DNA of 64,000 bases from Micromonospora tulbaghiae (GTDB lineage: Bacteria; Actinomycetota; Actinomycetes; Mycobacteriales; Micromonosporaceae), in contig NZ_FMCQ01000003.1 of assembly GCF_900091605.1 (NCBI RefSeq), forward strand, positions 370,495 through 434,494. Reading direction: 5' to 3'. Under the pieces are notes generated by a model. That model saw only the letters and a program-made list of their open reading frames with translations, was not told where the DNA came from and made no database searches. The translations under genes were made by a program, and so were the position numbers. This document shows positions 53,732 to 61,491 of this stretch, piece by piece (the stretch's first letter is position 1; the number at the start of each line of letters is the position of its first letter).

Positions 53732-54592
53732 ATGGCAGTGCAGACCGGACTCGGCGAGCCGCGCGGACCGTGGTTCGTCTCGCCGGAGCTGGACCCGGAC
53801 GGGCGCGGCTACCGGGACGTACCCGGGGGTGGGCCGGAGGCCGGGCGGCGCAGCCTGCGGCACCGGCTGCTGAGCGTGGCGGCGGTGGTGGCGCTGTCCA
53901 CCGTCTCCGGCGCGGCGGCCGGCACCTGGGCGGCCGACCGGGGCGCGCCGGGACCGACAGCGGCGTCCGCCGCGCCGGTGCCGGCCGAGCTGGTCACCGC
54001 CGCAGGCAAGACGGTGCCCGGGGTGGTCTCGGTGATGGTCGGGGGCCGCTCCGGCGCGTCCGCGTCAGGCTCCGGGTTCGCCATCGACAACGAGCAGCAC
54101 ATCGTCACCAACGACCACATCCTGGCCCGGGGCGGTTCCGGCGCGGTCACTGTGGAGACCTCGGACGGACGGCGTTTCCCGGCCGAGGTGGTGGGCCGGG
54201 AACCGGCCAGCGACCTGGCGGTTCTGAAGGTGCCCGTGTCGGCCGGGTTGCCGCCGTTGCCGCTGGCCAAGGCGAACTCGACGAGGGTGGGGGAGCCGGT
54301 GCTCGCGGTCGGGTCGCCGCTCGGGCTCGCCGGGACGGTCACCGCGGGCATCGTCAGCGCGCTCAACCGGCAGGTACGGATCGGCAACGGCCGGCACACG
54401 GCGGTGCAGACCGACGCCTCCATCAACCCGGGCAACTCCGGCGGGCCGCTGGTGAACGCGCGCGGCGAGGTGGTCGGCGTGAACACCGCGATCGCCACCA
54501 TCGACGGCAACGGCTCCATCGGCATCGGCTTCGCCATCCCGATCGACCAGGTCCAGCAGACCGCCGACACCATCATCGGCCGGGGCGGCTGA
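53732..54592 (+). CDS. S1C serine protease (DegP/HtrA-like, no PDZ)
   Basis: The 286-residue protein has a cytoplasmic N-terminal tail, one membrane helix (about 44-66) and an extracellular trypsin-like domain. The triad is visible: His129 (IVTNDHI), Asp161 (ASDLAVLKV) and Ser236 (NPGNSGGPL). It ends right after the protease domain, so it lacks the usual C-terminal PDZ domain. As the last gene of the MoxR-DUF58-VWA cluster it may work in cell-envelope quality control with them; that link is inferred from adjacency. Confidence 0.92.
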   Translation: MAVQTGLGEPRGPWFVSPELDPDGRGYRDVPGGGPEAGRRSLRHRLLSVAAVVALSTVSGAAAGTWAADRGAPGPTAASAAPVPAELVTAAGKTVPGVVSVMVGGRSGASASGSGFAIDNEQHIVTNDHILARGGSGAVTVETSDGRRFPAEVVGREPASDLAVLKVPVSAGLPPLPLAKANSTRVGEPVLAVGSPLGLAGTVTAGIVSALNRQVRIGNGRHTAVQTDASINPGNSGGPLVNARGEVVGVNTAIATIDGNGSIGIGFAIPIDQVQQTADTIIGRGG

Positions 54593-54609
54593 GCCGCCGG
54601 CGCGGCCAC

Positions 54610-54640
54610 CCGCGCGGGGTTGCTTCGGCGCCCCGCGCGG
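54610..54640 (+). terminator. Terminator after the protease gene
   Basis: CCGCGCGGGG (54610-54619) pairs perfectly with CCCCGCGCGG (54631-54640) across an 11-nt loop, 18 bases past the stop. It ends the MoxR operon. Confidence 0.8.
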
Positions 54641-54744
54641 CGCTGACCTGCACAGGCGTCGCAAGATCGGTGCGAAGTGTCGGATATCCGGCGTGGGATC
54701 ATTGGGGCATAGAAATATTACGCTGAGTATGGATACTGGCGGAG

Positions 54745-55041
54745 GTGGAGCAAGCTGTCATTGCGGCCCTCCTCGTGGTGGGCCTGATCATCGGCGCCGG
54801 TGTCGGCGCCTCCTACGCGCGGGCGAAACGCGGCTGGACGGACTACCAGACGATCCGGACCAGCGTCCCCGGCGCGCGGCGCAACGCCTGGCTCGCGATC
54901 CGGGGCGTGGTCCTCAAGCTCGCGGTGATCGCCCTGCTGCTCGTCGGTGCGGCCGCGTACGCGGCGTCCGGCGGCGGCGAGGAACGGGCCGGTCCCACGC
55001 CGAGCGCCACCCCCACCCCGAGTCACCGCGCCGGGCGCTAG
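54745..55041 (+). CDS. Small membrane protein of unknown function
   Basis: The 98-residue protein has two hydrophobic helices (AVIAALLVVGLIIGAGVGASYA; VLKLAVIALLLVGAAAYAA) separated by a basic cytoplasmic-type loop (RAKRGWTDYQTIR), and a Pro/Thr tail. The GTG at 54745 is immediately preceded by a GGAGG that is too close to act as its ribosome site, so the start is uncertain. It lies 9 bp upstream of arfB and may be co-transcribed with it. Confidence 0.65.
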   Translation: MEQAVIAALLVVGLIIGAGVGASYARAKRGWTDYQTIRTSVPGARRNAWLAIRGVVLKLAVIALLLVGAAAYAASGGGEERAGPTPSATPTPSHRAGR

Positions 55042-55050
55042 CCTCGGGGA

Positions 55051-55476
55051 GTGGACGACGGACTGCGGGTCACCGATCGGCTCGTGGTTCCCGCCGCCGA
55101 GCTGCGGGAGCGGTTCTCCCGCTCGTCCGGCCCGGGCGGGCAGGGAGTGAACACCACCGACTCCCGGGTGGAGCTGAGCTTCGACCTGGGCGGCTCGCCG
55201 AGCGTGCCGGAGACGCTGCGGGAACGGGCGCTGGCCCGGCTCGCCGGCCGCCTGGTCGACGGCGTGCTGACCGTGACCGCCAGTGAGCACCGCGCGCAAC
55301 TGGCCAACCGGGAGGCCGCCCGGGCACGGATGGCCGCGCTGCTGCGCGAGGCGGTCGCGCCGCCGCCGAAGCCACGTCGCCCGACCCGCCCGTCGCGCGG
55401 CGCCAAGGAACGCCGCCTGGCCGAGAAGAAGCGCCAGTCCCAGCGCAAACGCGACCGCCGGGTGGACGGCGACTGA
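55051..55476 (+). CDS. arfB: Peptidyl-tRNA hydrolase / ribosome-rescue factor ArfB
   Basis: ArfB enters stalled ribosomes lacking a stop codon and hydrolyses the peptidyl-tRNA. The 141-residue protein has the catalytic GGQ in SSGPGGQGVNTTDSRVEL and the essential basic C-terminal tail (RRPTRPSRGAKERRLAEKKRQSQRKRDRR) that inserts into the mRNA channel. Length and layout are typical. The GTG at 55051 follows GGGGA. Confidence 0.93.
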   Translation: MDDGLRVTDRLVVPAAELRERFSRSSGPGGQGVNTTDSRVELSFDLGGSPSVPETLRERALARLAGRLVDGVLTVTASEHRAQLANREAARARMAALLREAVAPPPKPRRPTRPSRGAKERRLAEKKRQSQRKRDRRVDGD

Positions 55477-55525
55477 CCGAAAATATGTTGAGCCGCCACG
55501 CGCGCCGCCCGGAGAATTTCGCCAC

Positions 55526-56098
55526 GTGATCGACTTCTCCGTCAAGCCCACGCTCACCGGCGAGCGCGTGGTGCTGCGCCCGTTCCACGACGACGACCTG
55601 CCGGCGCTCGCCACGATCCTGGCCGACCCGGAGGCGGTCCGGCTGACCGGCAGCCCGGCCGGCGAGACGTTCGAGCCGTCCCGGCTGCGCGCCTGGTACG
55701 GCACCCGCAACAGGCAGGACGACCGGCTCGACCTCGCGGTGGTGGACCGGGCCGGTGGCGCCTGCGTCGGCGAGGTGGTCCTCAACGAGTGGGACCGGGC
55801 CAACGCGAGCTGTAACTTCCGCACGCTCATCGGCCCCGGCGGCCGCGACCGCGGCCTCGGCACCGAGGCGGTCCGGCTCATCGTCGGGTACGGCTTCGAG
55901 CAGCTCGGCCTGCACCGCATCGGGCTGGAGGTGTTCGCGTTCAACCCCCGTGCCCGGCGCGCCTACGAGAAGGTGGGCTTCGTCGCCGAGGGGACGCTGC
56001 GCCAGGTGCTGCGCGACGGCGACGACTGGGTGGACGCCACCGTCATGTCGATCCTCGCCCCGGAGTGGAACCGCCATCGGGGGCACCCGGAGGGTTGA
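55526..56098 (+). CDS. GNAT-family N-acetyltransferase (RimJ/RimL type)
   Basis: The 190-residue enzyme transfers an acetyl group from acetyl-CoA, probably to a protein N-terminus or small amine. RimJ/L hallmarks are TGERVVLRPFHDDD at the N-terminus, the CoA-binding loop RDRGLGTEAVRL and the C-terminal LGLHRIGLEVFAFNPRARRAYEKVGF. The GTG at 55526 has GGAG at 55511-55514. Substrate cannot be assigned. Confidence 0.9.
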   Translation: MIDFSVKPTLTGERVVLRPFHDDDLPALATILADPEAVRLTGSPAGETFEPSRLRAWYGTRNRQDDRLDLAVVDRAGGACVGEVVLNEWDRANASCNFRTLIGPGGRDRGLGTEAVRLIVGYGFEQLGLHRIGLEVFAFNPRARRAYEKVGFVAEGTLRQVLRDGDDWVDATVMSILAPEWNRHRGHPEG

Positions 56099-56108
56099 GC
56101 CGGAGGCG

Positions 56109-56122
56109 TCGAAGCGCTTCAA
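56109..56122. promoter_or_regulatory. Candidate LacI-type operator before the esterase
   Basis: GAAGCGCTTC (56111-56120) is a perfect 10-bp palindrome with a central CGCG-like core (GCGC), flanked by TC/AA. This resembles LacI/CcpA-type sites that control secreted plant-polymer hydrolases. It lies about 65 bp before the ATG of the esterase. Confidence 0.5.
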
Positions 56123-56185
56123 TGCGTACGGGAGCTTCAGGGCCGTCACCGACCACCACGTCACCGTGACAGGAGTCCCTTCCGC

Positions 56186-57343
56186 ATGTCCCGAAACCCC
56201 CTGCGCGCCGCGCTGACCGCGCTCGCCGCGCTGCTGCCGGCCCTCGCCCTCGGCCTCGCCCTCACCGCCACCACACCCCCGGCCGCCGCGGCGGCCACCC
56301 CGGTCCGCGTCATGCCGCTCGGCGACTCCATCACCGGGTCGCCGGGCTGCTGGCGGGCAGTGCTCTGGAACCGCCTCCAGTCCACCGGCCACACCGACGT
56401 CGACTTCGTCGGTACGCTCGGGCCGCAGGGCTGCGGTGTGCCGTACGACGGCGACAACGAAGGGCACGGCGGCTACCTCGCGACGAACGTGGCGAACCAG
56501 AACCTGCTGCCGGGCTGGCTGGCCGCCACCCGGCCGGACGTCGTGCTCATGCACTTCGGCACCAACGACGTGTGGAGCAACATCGCGCCCGCCACGATCC
56601 TGGCCGCCTACTCGAAGCTGGTGGACCAGATGCGGGCCGCCAACCCGGCCATGACCGTGCTGGTCGCGAAGATCATCCCGATGAACCCGGCGAGCTGCCC
56701 CGAGTGCGGCCAGCGGACGGTGGCGCTCAACTCGCTCGTCGACGGCTGGGCGGCCGGGAAGACGACAGCCGCGTCGCCGATCGTGGTGGTCGACCAGTGG
56801 ACCGGGTTCAGCACCGCCACCGACACGTACGACGGCGTGCACCCGAACGCCGCCGGCGACCAGAAGATGTCCGACAGGTGGTACCCGGCGCTGGTCGCCG
56901 CGCTGGACCGGACCACGCCCGGCCCGACCGCGTCCCCGACCGGCAGCCCCACACCGTCGCCGACCGTCAGCCCGACGCCCACGACCAGCCCGTCACCGAC
57001 GACCAGCCCGTCACCCACCGCCAGCCCGACGCCCACGGCGGGCGGCTGCACCGCCACCTGGCGCCTCGCCGGTCAGTGGCCCGGCGGCTTCCAGGGGGAG
57101 GTGACGGTCCGCAACGGCGGCGCCGCGTCGATCGCCGGCTGGACCGTGCGCTTCCCGCTCACCGCCGGCCAGCGGATCAGCCAGGCGTGGAGCGCGGACG
57201 TGACGCAGAGCGGAACCACGGTGACCGCCCGGAACGCGAGCTGGAACGGCGCCCTGGCCCCGGCCGCCCAGACCACGTTCGGGTTCCTGGCCGACGGTGC
57301 CGTCCCGAACCCGGCGCCGGCGCTGACCTGCGCCGCGAACTGA
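56186..57343 (+). CDS. Secreted SGNH esterase with C-terminal CBM2
   Basis: The 385-residue protein is exported (signal peptide RNPLRAALTALAALLPALALG). The SGNH catalytic domain (about 32-245) has the nucleophile block MPLGDSITGS, the Asn block HFGTNDVWSN and Asp/His in YDGVHPNAAGD. This resembles carbohydrate-esterase family 3 acetyl esterases. A (S/T)P-rich linker follows, then a family 2 carbohydrate-binding module (about 286-385; CTATWRLAGQW...GWTVRF...SWNGALAP). The enzyme likely deacetylates plant polysaccharides while bound to cellulose or xylan. Confidence 0.93.
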   Translation: MSRNPLRAALTALAALLPALALGLALTATTPPAAAAATPVRVMPLGDSITGSPGCWRAVLWNRLQSTGHTDVDFVGTLGPQGCGVPYDGDNEGHGGYLATNVANQNLLPGWLAATRPDVVLMHFGTNDVWSNIAPATILAAYSKLVDQMRAANPAMTVLVAKIIPMNPASCPECGQRTVALNSLVDGWAAGKTTAASPIVVVDQWTGFSTATDTYDGVHPNAAGDQKMSDRWYPALVAALDRTTPGPTASPTGSPTPSPTVSPTPTTSPSPTTSPSPTASPTPTAGGCTATWRLAGQWPGGFQGEVTVRNGGAASIAGWTVRFPLTAGQRISQAWSADVTQSGTTVTARNASWNGALAPAAQTTFGFLADGAVPNPAPALTCAAN

Positions 57344-57348
57344 TCCCC

Positions 57349-57388
57349 GCGCCGGCCGGCCCCGCGCTCAGCGTCGGCCGGCCGGCGC
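57349..57388. terminator. Bidirectional hairpin between convergent genes
   Basis: GCGCCGGCCGGC (57349-57360) is exactly complementary to GCCGGCCGGCGC (57377-57388). It lies just past the esterase stop and overlaps the final codons of the convergent minus-strand gene, so it can end both transcripts. Confidence 0.75.
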
Positions 57389-58252
57389 GGCCCGGTCCAG
57401 CGCGGCCAGCAGCCGGGTACGCAACCCGGCGGCCCGCTCGGCGAACCCGCGCTGGGCGGCGGCGTACTCGGCCCGGCCCTCCGGCGTCTCCACCCGCACC
57501 GGCGGGTAACCCAGGTCGGCCAGGTCGTACGGGCTGGCCCGCATGTCCAGCTCCCGGATCTCCCGGGCCAGCGCGAAGCAGTCCGCCACCAGCTCCGACG
57601 GCACCAGCGGCGACAGCTTGTACGCCCACTTGTAGAGATCCATGTTGGCGTGCAGGCAGCCCGGCTGCTCCAGCGCGTGCTGACCCTCCCGGGTCGGCTG
57701 GAGCACGTTGAGCGGCCGGGCCGGCGCGGTGAAGAACCGGAACGCGTCGAAGTGGCTGCACCGCACGCCGCGCTCCTCGACCACCTCCGCCGTCGCCGCC
57801 GGGCTCAGCCGTAACGGCCAGGCGTTGTGCCGTACCTGCTCCTGGGTCTGCCGGTAGACCATCGCCCACTCGTGCATGCCGAAACAGCCGAACTGCGCCG
57901 GGCGCCCGGCGGTCGCCGCGAGCAGCGTACGGATCCAGGCGATCGACTCGGCGCGCCGCGCGCGTACCCGATCGGTGTCGAGCGTGAGCCCGGCGGCGCT
58001 CGCGGTGTAGTCCGGGCCGAAACCGGCCGGGTCGGCGTCGCGCAGCACCACGCCCGCACCCGGGTGCCAGCGGCGCAACTGCGCCGGGCGGTGCGAGTAG
58101 TAGGTGAACAGGAAGTCCTCCACCGGGTGCTTCACCCCGGAACGGCGGCGGGCCAGGTGCGGCGTCAGCCAGGCGTCCACCCGCGCCTCGTGGGCGTGCC
58201 GGCGCGCCCGCCAGTCGGCCAGGTCGAGCGCGGGGGCGAGGGCGGCGGTCAC
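57368..58252 (-). CDS. Protein of the type annotated as 3-methyladenine DNA glycosylase
   Basis: The 294-residue soluble protein (LADWRARRHAHEARVDAWLTPHLARRRSGVKHPVEDFLFTYYSHRPAQLRRWHPG at the N-terminal end, HEWAMVYR, GCLHANMDLYKWAYKLSPLV) matches from memory an actinobacterial family commonly named 3-methyladenine DNA glycosylase. I see none of the classical helix-hairpin-helix or AAG-fold motifs that would prove a glycosylase. It is rich in Trp, His and Tyr, suggesting an enzyme. Function should be treated as provisional. Confidence 0.6.
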   Translation of the reverse strand: MTAALAPALDLADWRARRHAHEARVDAWLTPHLARRRSGVKHPVEDFLFTYYSHRPAQLRRWHPGAGVVLRDADPAGFGPDYTASAAGLTLDTDRVRARRAESIAWIRTLLAATAGRPAQFGCFGMHEWAMVYRQTQEQVRHNAWPLRLSPAATAEVVEERGVRCSHFDAFRFFTAPARPLNVLQPTREGQHALEQPGCLHANMDLYKWAYKLSPLVPSELVADCFALAREIRELDMRASPYDLADLGYPPVRVETPEGRAEYAAAQRGFAERAAGLRTRLLAALDRAAPAGRR

Positions 58253-58286
58253 ACACCCCAGGGTACGACCGCCGCCCGTGCCCGGA

Positions 58287-59771
58287 TCACGCCACGTCCA
58301 CCCGCACGCCCGCGGAGAAGACGCCGCTGCGCAGCTCCAACCGCTTCGGCGGCTCGTCGCCGCGCATGGTGAACACCAGGGGTAGCAGCACCCGCCGCCC
58401 GGCGGCCACCGGCTGGGAGAAGACGTCCCGGCCCAGGTTCGCCACGCGGGTCGCGTCCTCGTCGGCTGCCACCCAGTTGCCGCTCGGCAGGTACGCCCGC
58501 TGCAACTGCCCGTGCCAGGTCTGGTCCTCGTTGGTGAGGTTGCGCACCCCGACCGTGGCCAGGCAGGGGCGTCCGCCGCCCGGCGCCGCCGGCAGGACGC
58601 CGGCGCCGCAGCTCACCCGGTAGACGGTGAACTCGAACGCGGTCTCGCGCAGCGGCTGGCCCAGCGCGCCGGTGACGCTGCTGCCCACCCACGCGCCGCT
58701 CGTCGGCTGCTTGGTGGTGTCCATCGCGGCCACCCGCTGCGTGGCCGACCAGGCGGCCGCGCCGACCACACCGGCGAGCACCGCGGCCGCCACGCCGACC
58801 ACGAGCCAGACCGGCGGCCGGCGACGGCGGCTCGCGGGCGACGGCACTGCCGTACGCGGATAGACGGTGCCGCGTTCGGGTGGTCCCTGGCCCGGTCCGG
58901 CTCCGCCCGGCATGCCTGCGCCGGGCACACCGCTTCCGGGGGTGCCGGTGTGCATGGCGCCGCCCACGGGCGTACCGGTGGGCGTCGCGCCGCCTCCGGG
59001 GGCGCCCGTCCCGCCGCGGGCCGTGCTGCCCGGCGCGGCGCTTCCCGCCGCGGTGCGTCGGCGGCGGCGCCACACCGCCCACCACAGCACACCTGCGGTG
59101 ACCACCAGCAGCGCGGTGAACGCGGCAAGCAGCACCGGGGGCCGCCGCCAGGCCGGGGCGGCGGTGACCTGTGCCGCCGGGGCCGTCGCGGCGCCCACCC
59201 AGGTCGCCGTGGCGCAGTCGAAGGGACGGGTGCCGTCCGTGCCGTAGACGCAGGTGGGTGCGGTCACCGAGCGGCCCGGACCGGGGACCGACAGCGCGGT
59301 GTGCAGGGTTGTGGTGCTCTTCGCCGGCAGCCGCAGCCGCCAGGTCACCTCACCGGCGCTCATCCCGGCGGGTCGGCTGGCCCGGCCACCGCCGGTCACC
59401 GTGGTGGCCCGCGAGCCGTTCGGCAGCTCCTGCCGGACCATCGTGTCGACGGGCGCCGAGCCGGCGTTGCGGACCTCGATCCGGTAGCCCGGCGCCGGGG
59501 TGCCCGACGCGCCCACCGCCACGCTGACCGGGGGCATCGACGGCCGGACCGGGGCCGGGCCGGTGGTCGGCACCGCCGGGGGCACCGCCGGTACGCCGGT
59601 CGGGATCGGGGTGGCCGCGGCACCGGGGATGACCGCCGGTGGTGGGGCCGGACGGGCGGGGGCGGCGGCCGCGCCTGGCGTCGCCGGGGACAGCGCCGGT
59701 ACGGCGGCGATGACGCCGAGGCAGTTCACGAACACTGCCAGGGCCCTGTGGTGTCGTCTCGATGCAGGCAT
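58287..59771 (-). CDS. Secreted/membrane protein with two transmembrane segments and Gly/Pro linker
   Basis: The 494-residue protein has a signal peptide, a Pro/Ala-rich stretch (residues ~35-80), a beta-rich extracellular domain (APGYRIEVRNAGSAPVDTMVRQELPNG; a DUF11-like look), a first membrane helix near 215-232, a Gly/Thr/Pro-rich linker, a second helix near 322-345 and a C-terminal domain resembling DUF4352 (VGVRNLTNEDQTWHG, LVFTMRGDEPPKRLELRSG). The architecture looks like a fusion of two surface modules. No catalytic motif or sorting signal is seen. Function is unknown. Confidence 0.75.
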   Translation of the reverse strand: MPASRRHHRALAVFVNCLGVIAAVPALSPATPGAAAAPARPAPPPAVIPGAAATPIPTGVPAVPPAVPTTGPAPVRPSMPPVSVAVGASGTPAPGYRIEVRNAGSAPVDTMVRQELPNGSRATTVTGGGRASRPAGMSAGEVTWRLRLPAKSTTTLHTALSVPGPGRSVTAPTCVYGTDGTRPFDCATATWVGAATAPAAQVTAAPAWRRPPVLLAAFTALLVVTAGVLWWAVWRRRRRTAAGSAAPGSTARGGTGAPGGGATPTGTPVGGAMHTGTPGSGVPGAGMPGGAGPGQGPPERGTVYPRTAVPSPASRRRRPPVWLVVGVAAAVLAGVVGAAAWSATQRVAAMDTTKQPTSGAWVGSSVTGALGQPLRETAFEFTVYRVSCGAGVLPAAPGGGRPCLATVGVRNLTNEDQTWHGQLQRAYLPSGNWVAADEDATRVANLGRDVFSQPVAAGRRVLLPLVFTMRGDEPPKRLELRSGVFSAGVRVDVA

Positions 59772-59986
59772 ACCAACGAACCTCCGGACCCGAAGCTATG
59801 GGCCGGGGGCCGCCGGGCGGGTACGAAGCCGCCATTCCCGCCCCGTCCGGCGCGATCGCGCGTACCCTGCTCGGCACTTGGCCGGTCCGGGGCCCGGCGG
59901 CGGTCGGCGAGGGCGTGGCGCGGCGGCCGGGCGTGCCGCCTGCCGGTGTCCGCCGGGCGGCACGCGGGCGGGGATAGATTGGCCGG

Positions 59987-60790
59987 GTGCGTATCGCTCG
60001 TTTTGCTCATGCCAAGGGAATGTCGTTCGGGGTCGTCGAGGGCGAGCCGGAGGCCGGGCCGCAGGGCCTGACCATCGCCGAGATCGAGGGCCACCCGTTC
60101 GGGCAGATCCAGTTCTCCGGTGCCCGTTGGGCGCTCTCCGACGTCCGGCTGCTGTCGCCGATCCTGCCCAGCAAGGTGGTCTGTGTCGGCCGTAACTACG
60201 CCGAGCACGCCGCCGAGCACGGCAGCGAGGTGCCCAAGGAGCCGCTGCTCTTCCTCAAGCCGTCCACCTCGGTGATCGGCCCGCGCGACGCCATCCGGCT
60301 GCCGATCTTCTCCAAGCAGGTCGAGCACGAGGCGGAACTCGCCGTGGTGATCGGCGCACCGGGCGCCCGCCGGGCCGACCGGGCCGCCGCCGAGCGGGCC
60401 ATCTTCGGCTACACCTGCGCCAACGACGTCACCGCGCGGGACCTTCAGCGCTCCGACGGGCAGTGGACCCGCGCCAAGGGCTTCGACTCGTTCTGCCCGA
60501 TCGGTCCCTGGATCACCACCGGTCTCGACGTCAGCGACCTGGAGATCCGGTGTGAGGTGGGCCGCAACCCGGAGGAGATGGAGGTACGCCAGCTCGGCCG
60601 GACCAAGGACATGGTGTTCGACGTTCCCGGCCTGGTGTCGTACATCTCGCACGTGATGACGTTGCTGCCCGGCGACGTGGTCCTGACCGGCACGCCGGCG
60701 GGGGTTAGCCCGCTCACCGAGGGGGATACGGTCACCGTGCGGATCCAGGGGATCGGGGAGCTGAGCAACCCGGTGGTCCCCGTCGCCTGA
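59987..60790 (+). CDS. Fumarylacetoacetate hydrolase-family protein
   Basis: The 267-residue enzyme belongs to the FAH superfamily of Mg-dependent C-C hydrolases, decarboxylases and isomerases. It has the short N-domain (RIARFAHAKGMSFGVVEG) and the catalytic fold with KVVCVGRNYAEHAAE, the metal ligands in VEHEAELAVVIG and YTCANDVTARDLQ, and a Lys in WTRAKGFDSFCPIGPW. The end TGTPAGVSPLTEGDTVTV is typical. Likely substrates are acylpyruvates or oxaloacetate; not decidable here. GTG 59987 gives the standard start. A tRNA cluster follows. Confidence 0.92.
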   Translation: MRIARFAHAKGMSFGVVEGEPEAGPQGLTIAEIEGHPFGQIQFSGARWALSDVRLLSPILPSKVVCVGRNYAEHAAEHGSEVPKEPLLFLKPSTSVIGPRDAIRLPIFSKQVEHEAELAVVIGAPGARRADRAAAERAIFGYTCANDVTARDLQRSDGQWTRAKGFDSFCPIGPWITTGLDVSDLEIRCEVGRNPEEMEVRQLGRTKDMVFDVPGLVSYISHVMTLLPGDVVLTGTPAGVSPLTEGDTVTVRIQGIGELSNPVVPVA

Positions 60791-60897
60791 TTCGCTCCGA
60801 TGCCTCGTTTCCGCTGGTCAGGTGGGTTTCGAGGGGTTGGATTTGGCCTGTCGGCACCGGGAGGGTAAAGTTCATTCCCGGCGCCGCAAGGGGCCAA

Positions 60898-60969
60898 TGG
60901 GGTATGGGGTAATTGGCAGCCCGACTGATTCTGGTTCAGTTAGTCTAGGTTCGAGTCCTGGTACCCCAG
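60898..60969 (+). tRNA. tRNA-Gln (anticodon CUG)
   Basis: A complete cloverleaf. The acceptor arms TGGGGTA (60898-60904) and TACCCCA (60962-60968) pair fully, with discriminator G at 60969. The anticodon arm is CTGA-TTCTGGT-TCAG with anticodon CTG, and the T-loop is TTCGAGT. No CCA is encoded. This species is present although GatCAB is also encoded nearby, so Gln-tRNA is presumably made by the indirect route. Confidence 0.95.
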
Positions 60970-61045
60970 CGCAGCCGCGGGTTCGCGAGAACCCTCGGAC
61001 GCTGGATTCCGGCAGCTCACGCTGACGGAGTGCAATGAAGGTTCT

Positions 61046-61118
61046 GGCCCCGTCGTCTAGCGGCCCAGGACGCCGCCCTCTCAAGGCGGTAGCGCCGGTT
61101 CGAATCCGGTCGGGGCTA
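61046..61118 (+). tRNA. tRNA-Glu (anticodon CUC), copy 1
   Basis: 73 nt; acceptor GGCCCCG (61046-61052) with CGGGGCT (61111-61117), with a G-U first pair and discriminator A at 61118. The anticodon loop is CTCTCAA with anticodon CTC. The T-arm is GCCGG-TTCGAAT-CCGGT. CCA is not encoded. An identical second copy lies at 61270. Confidence 0.95.
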
Positions 61119-61128
61119 CAGCACCGAC

Positions 61129-61155
61129 AGCCCGTCCCGTTTTCCGGGGCGGGCT
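61129..61155 (+). terminator. Terminator after first tRNA-Glu
   Basis: AGCCCGTCCCG (61129-61139) pairs with CGGGGCGGGCT (61145-61155) with one wobble, followed by TTTCTG. It separates the two tRNA-Glu units, implying separate transcripts or processing. Confidence 0.75.
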
Positions 61156-61269
61156 TTCTGCTGTCCTGGCCACGTGCGCAGGGGGTGGCCCCCCTCGGTG
61201 CTGCCGGACGGGATGCCGCTAGACTACTGCCACACCGCCCGGCAGGGTGGTGAAGCACGAAAAGTGCCT

Positions 61270-61342
61270 GGCCCCGTCGTCTAGCGGCCCAGGACGCCGC
61301 CCTCTCAAGGCGGTAGCGCCGGTTCGAATCCGGTCGGGGCTA
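61270..61342 (+). tRNA. tRNA-Glu (anticodon CUC), copy 2
   Basis: Identical to the copy at 61046-61118 over its full 73 nt; a recent duplication or ongoing gene conversion. It is followed by its own terminator hairpin at 61349-61385. Confidence 0.95.
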
Positions 61343-61348
61343 CACCCA

Positions 61349-61385
61349 GGAACGGCCCGTCTCGCCAAGCGAGGCGGGCCGTTCC
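61349..61385 (+). terminator. Terminator after second tRNA-Glu
   Basis: GGAACGGCCCG (from 61349) pairs perfectly with CGGGCCGTTCC (ending 61385), with an inner CTCG/CGAG stem around loop CCAAG. Confidence 0.85.
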
Positions 61386-61413
61386 GCATCCCCCACCCTC
61401 ACCCCCCTCACCC

Positions 61414-61476
61414 CGTTGATCATGAAGTTAGCGGTAGTTGGGGAGATCAAAAATGCCGCTAACTTCATGATCAACG
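61414..61476. repeat. Long perfect intergenic hairpin (GATCATGAAGTTAGCGG type)
   Basis: A 21-base arm at 61414-61434 (core GATCATGAAGTTAGCGG) is exactly complementary to 61456-61476, with a 21-nt loop. It lies between the tRNA cluster and the convergent 3' end of ndgR. It could terminate ndgR, but such length with no mismatch suggests a member of a repeat family. Confidence 0.85.
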
Positions 61477-61491
61477 CGATAGGAGGGTGGG

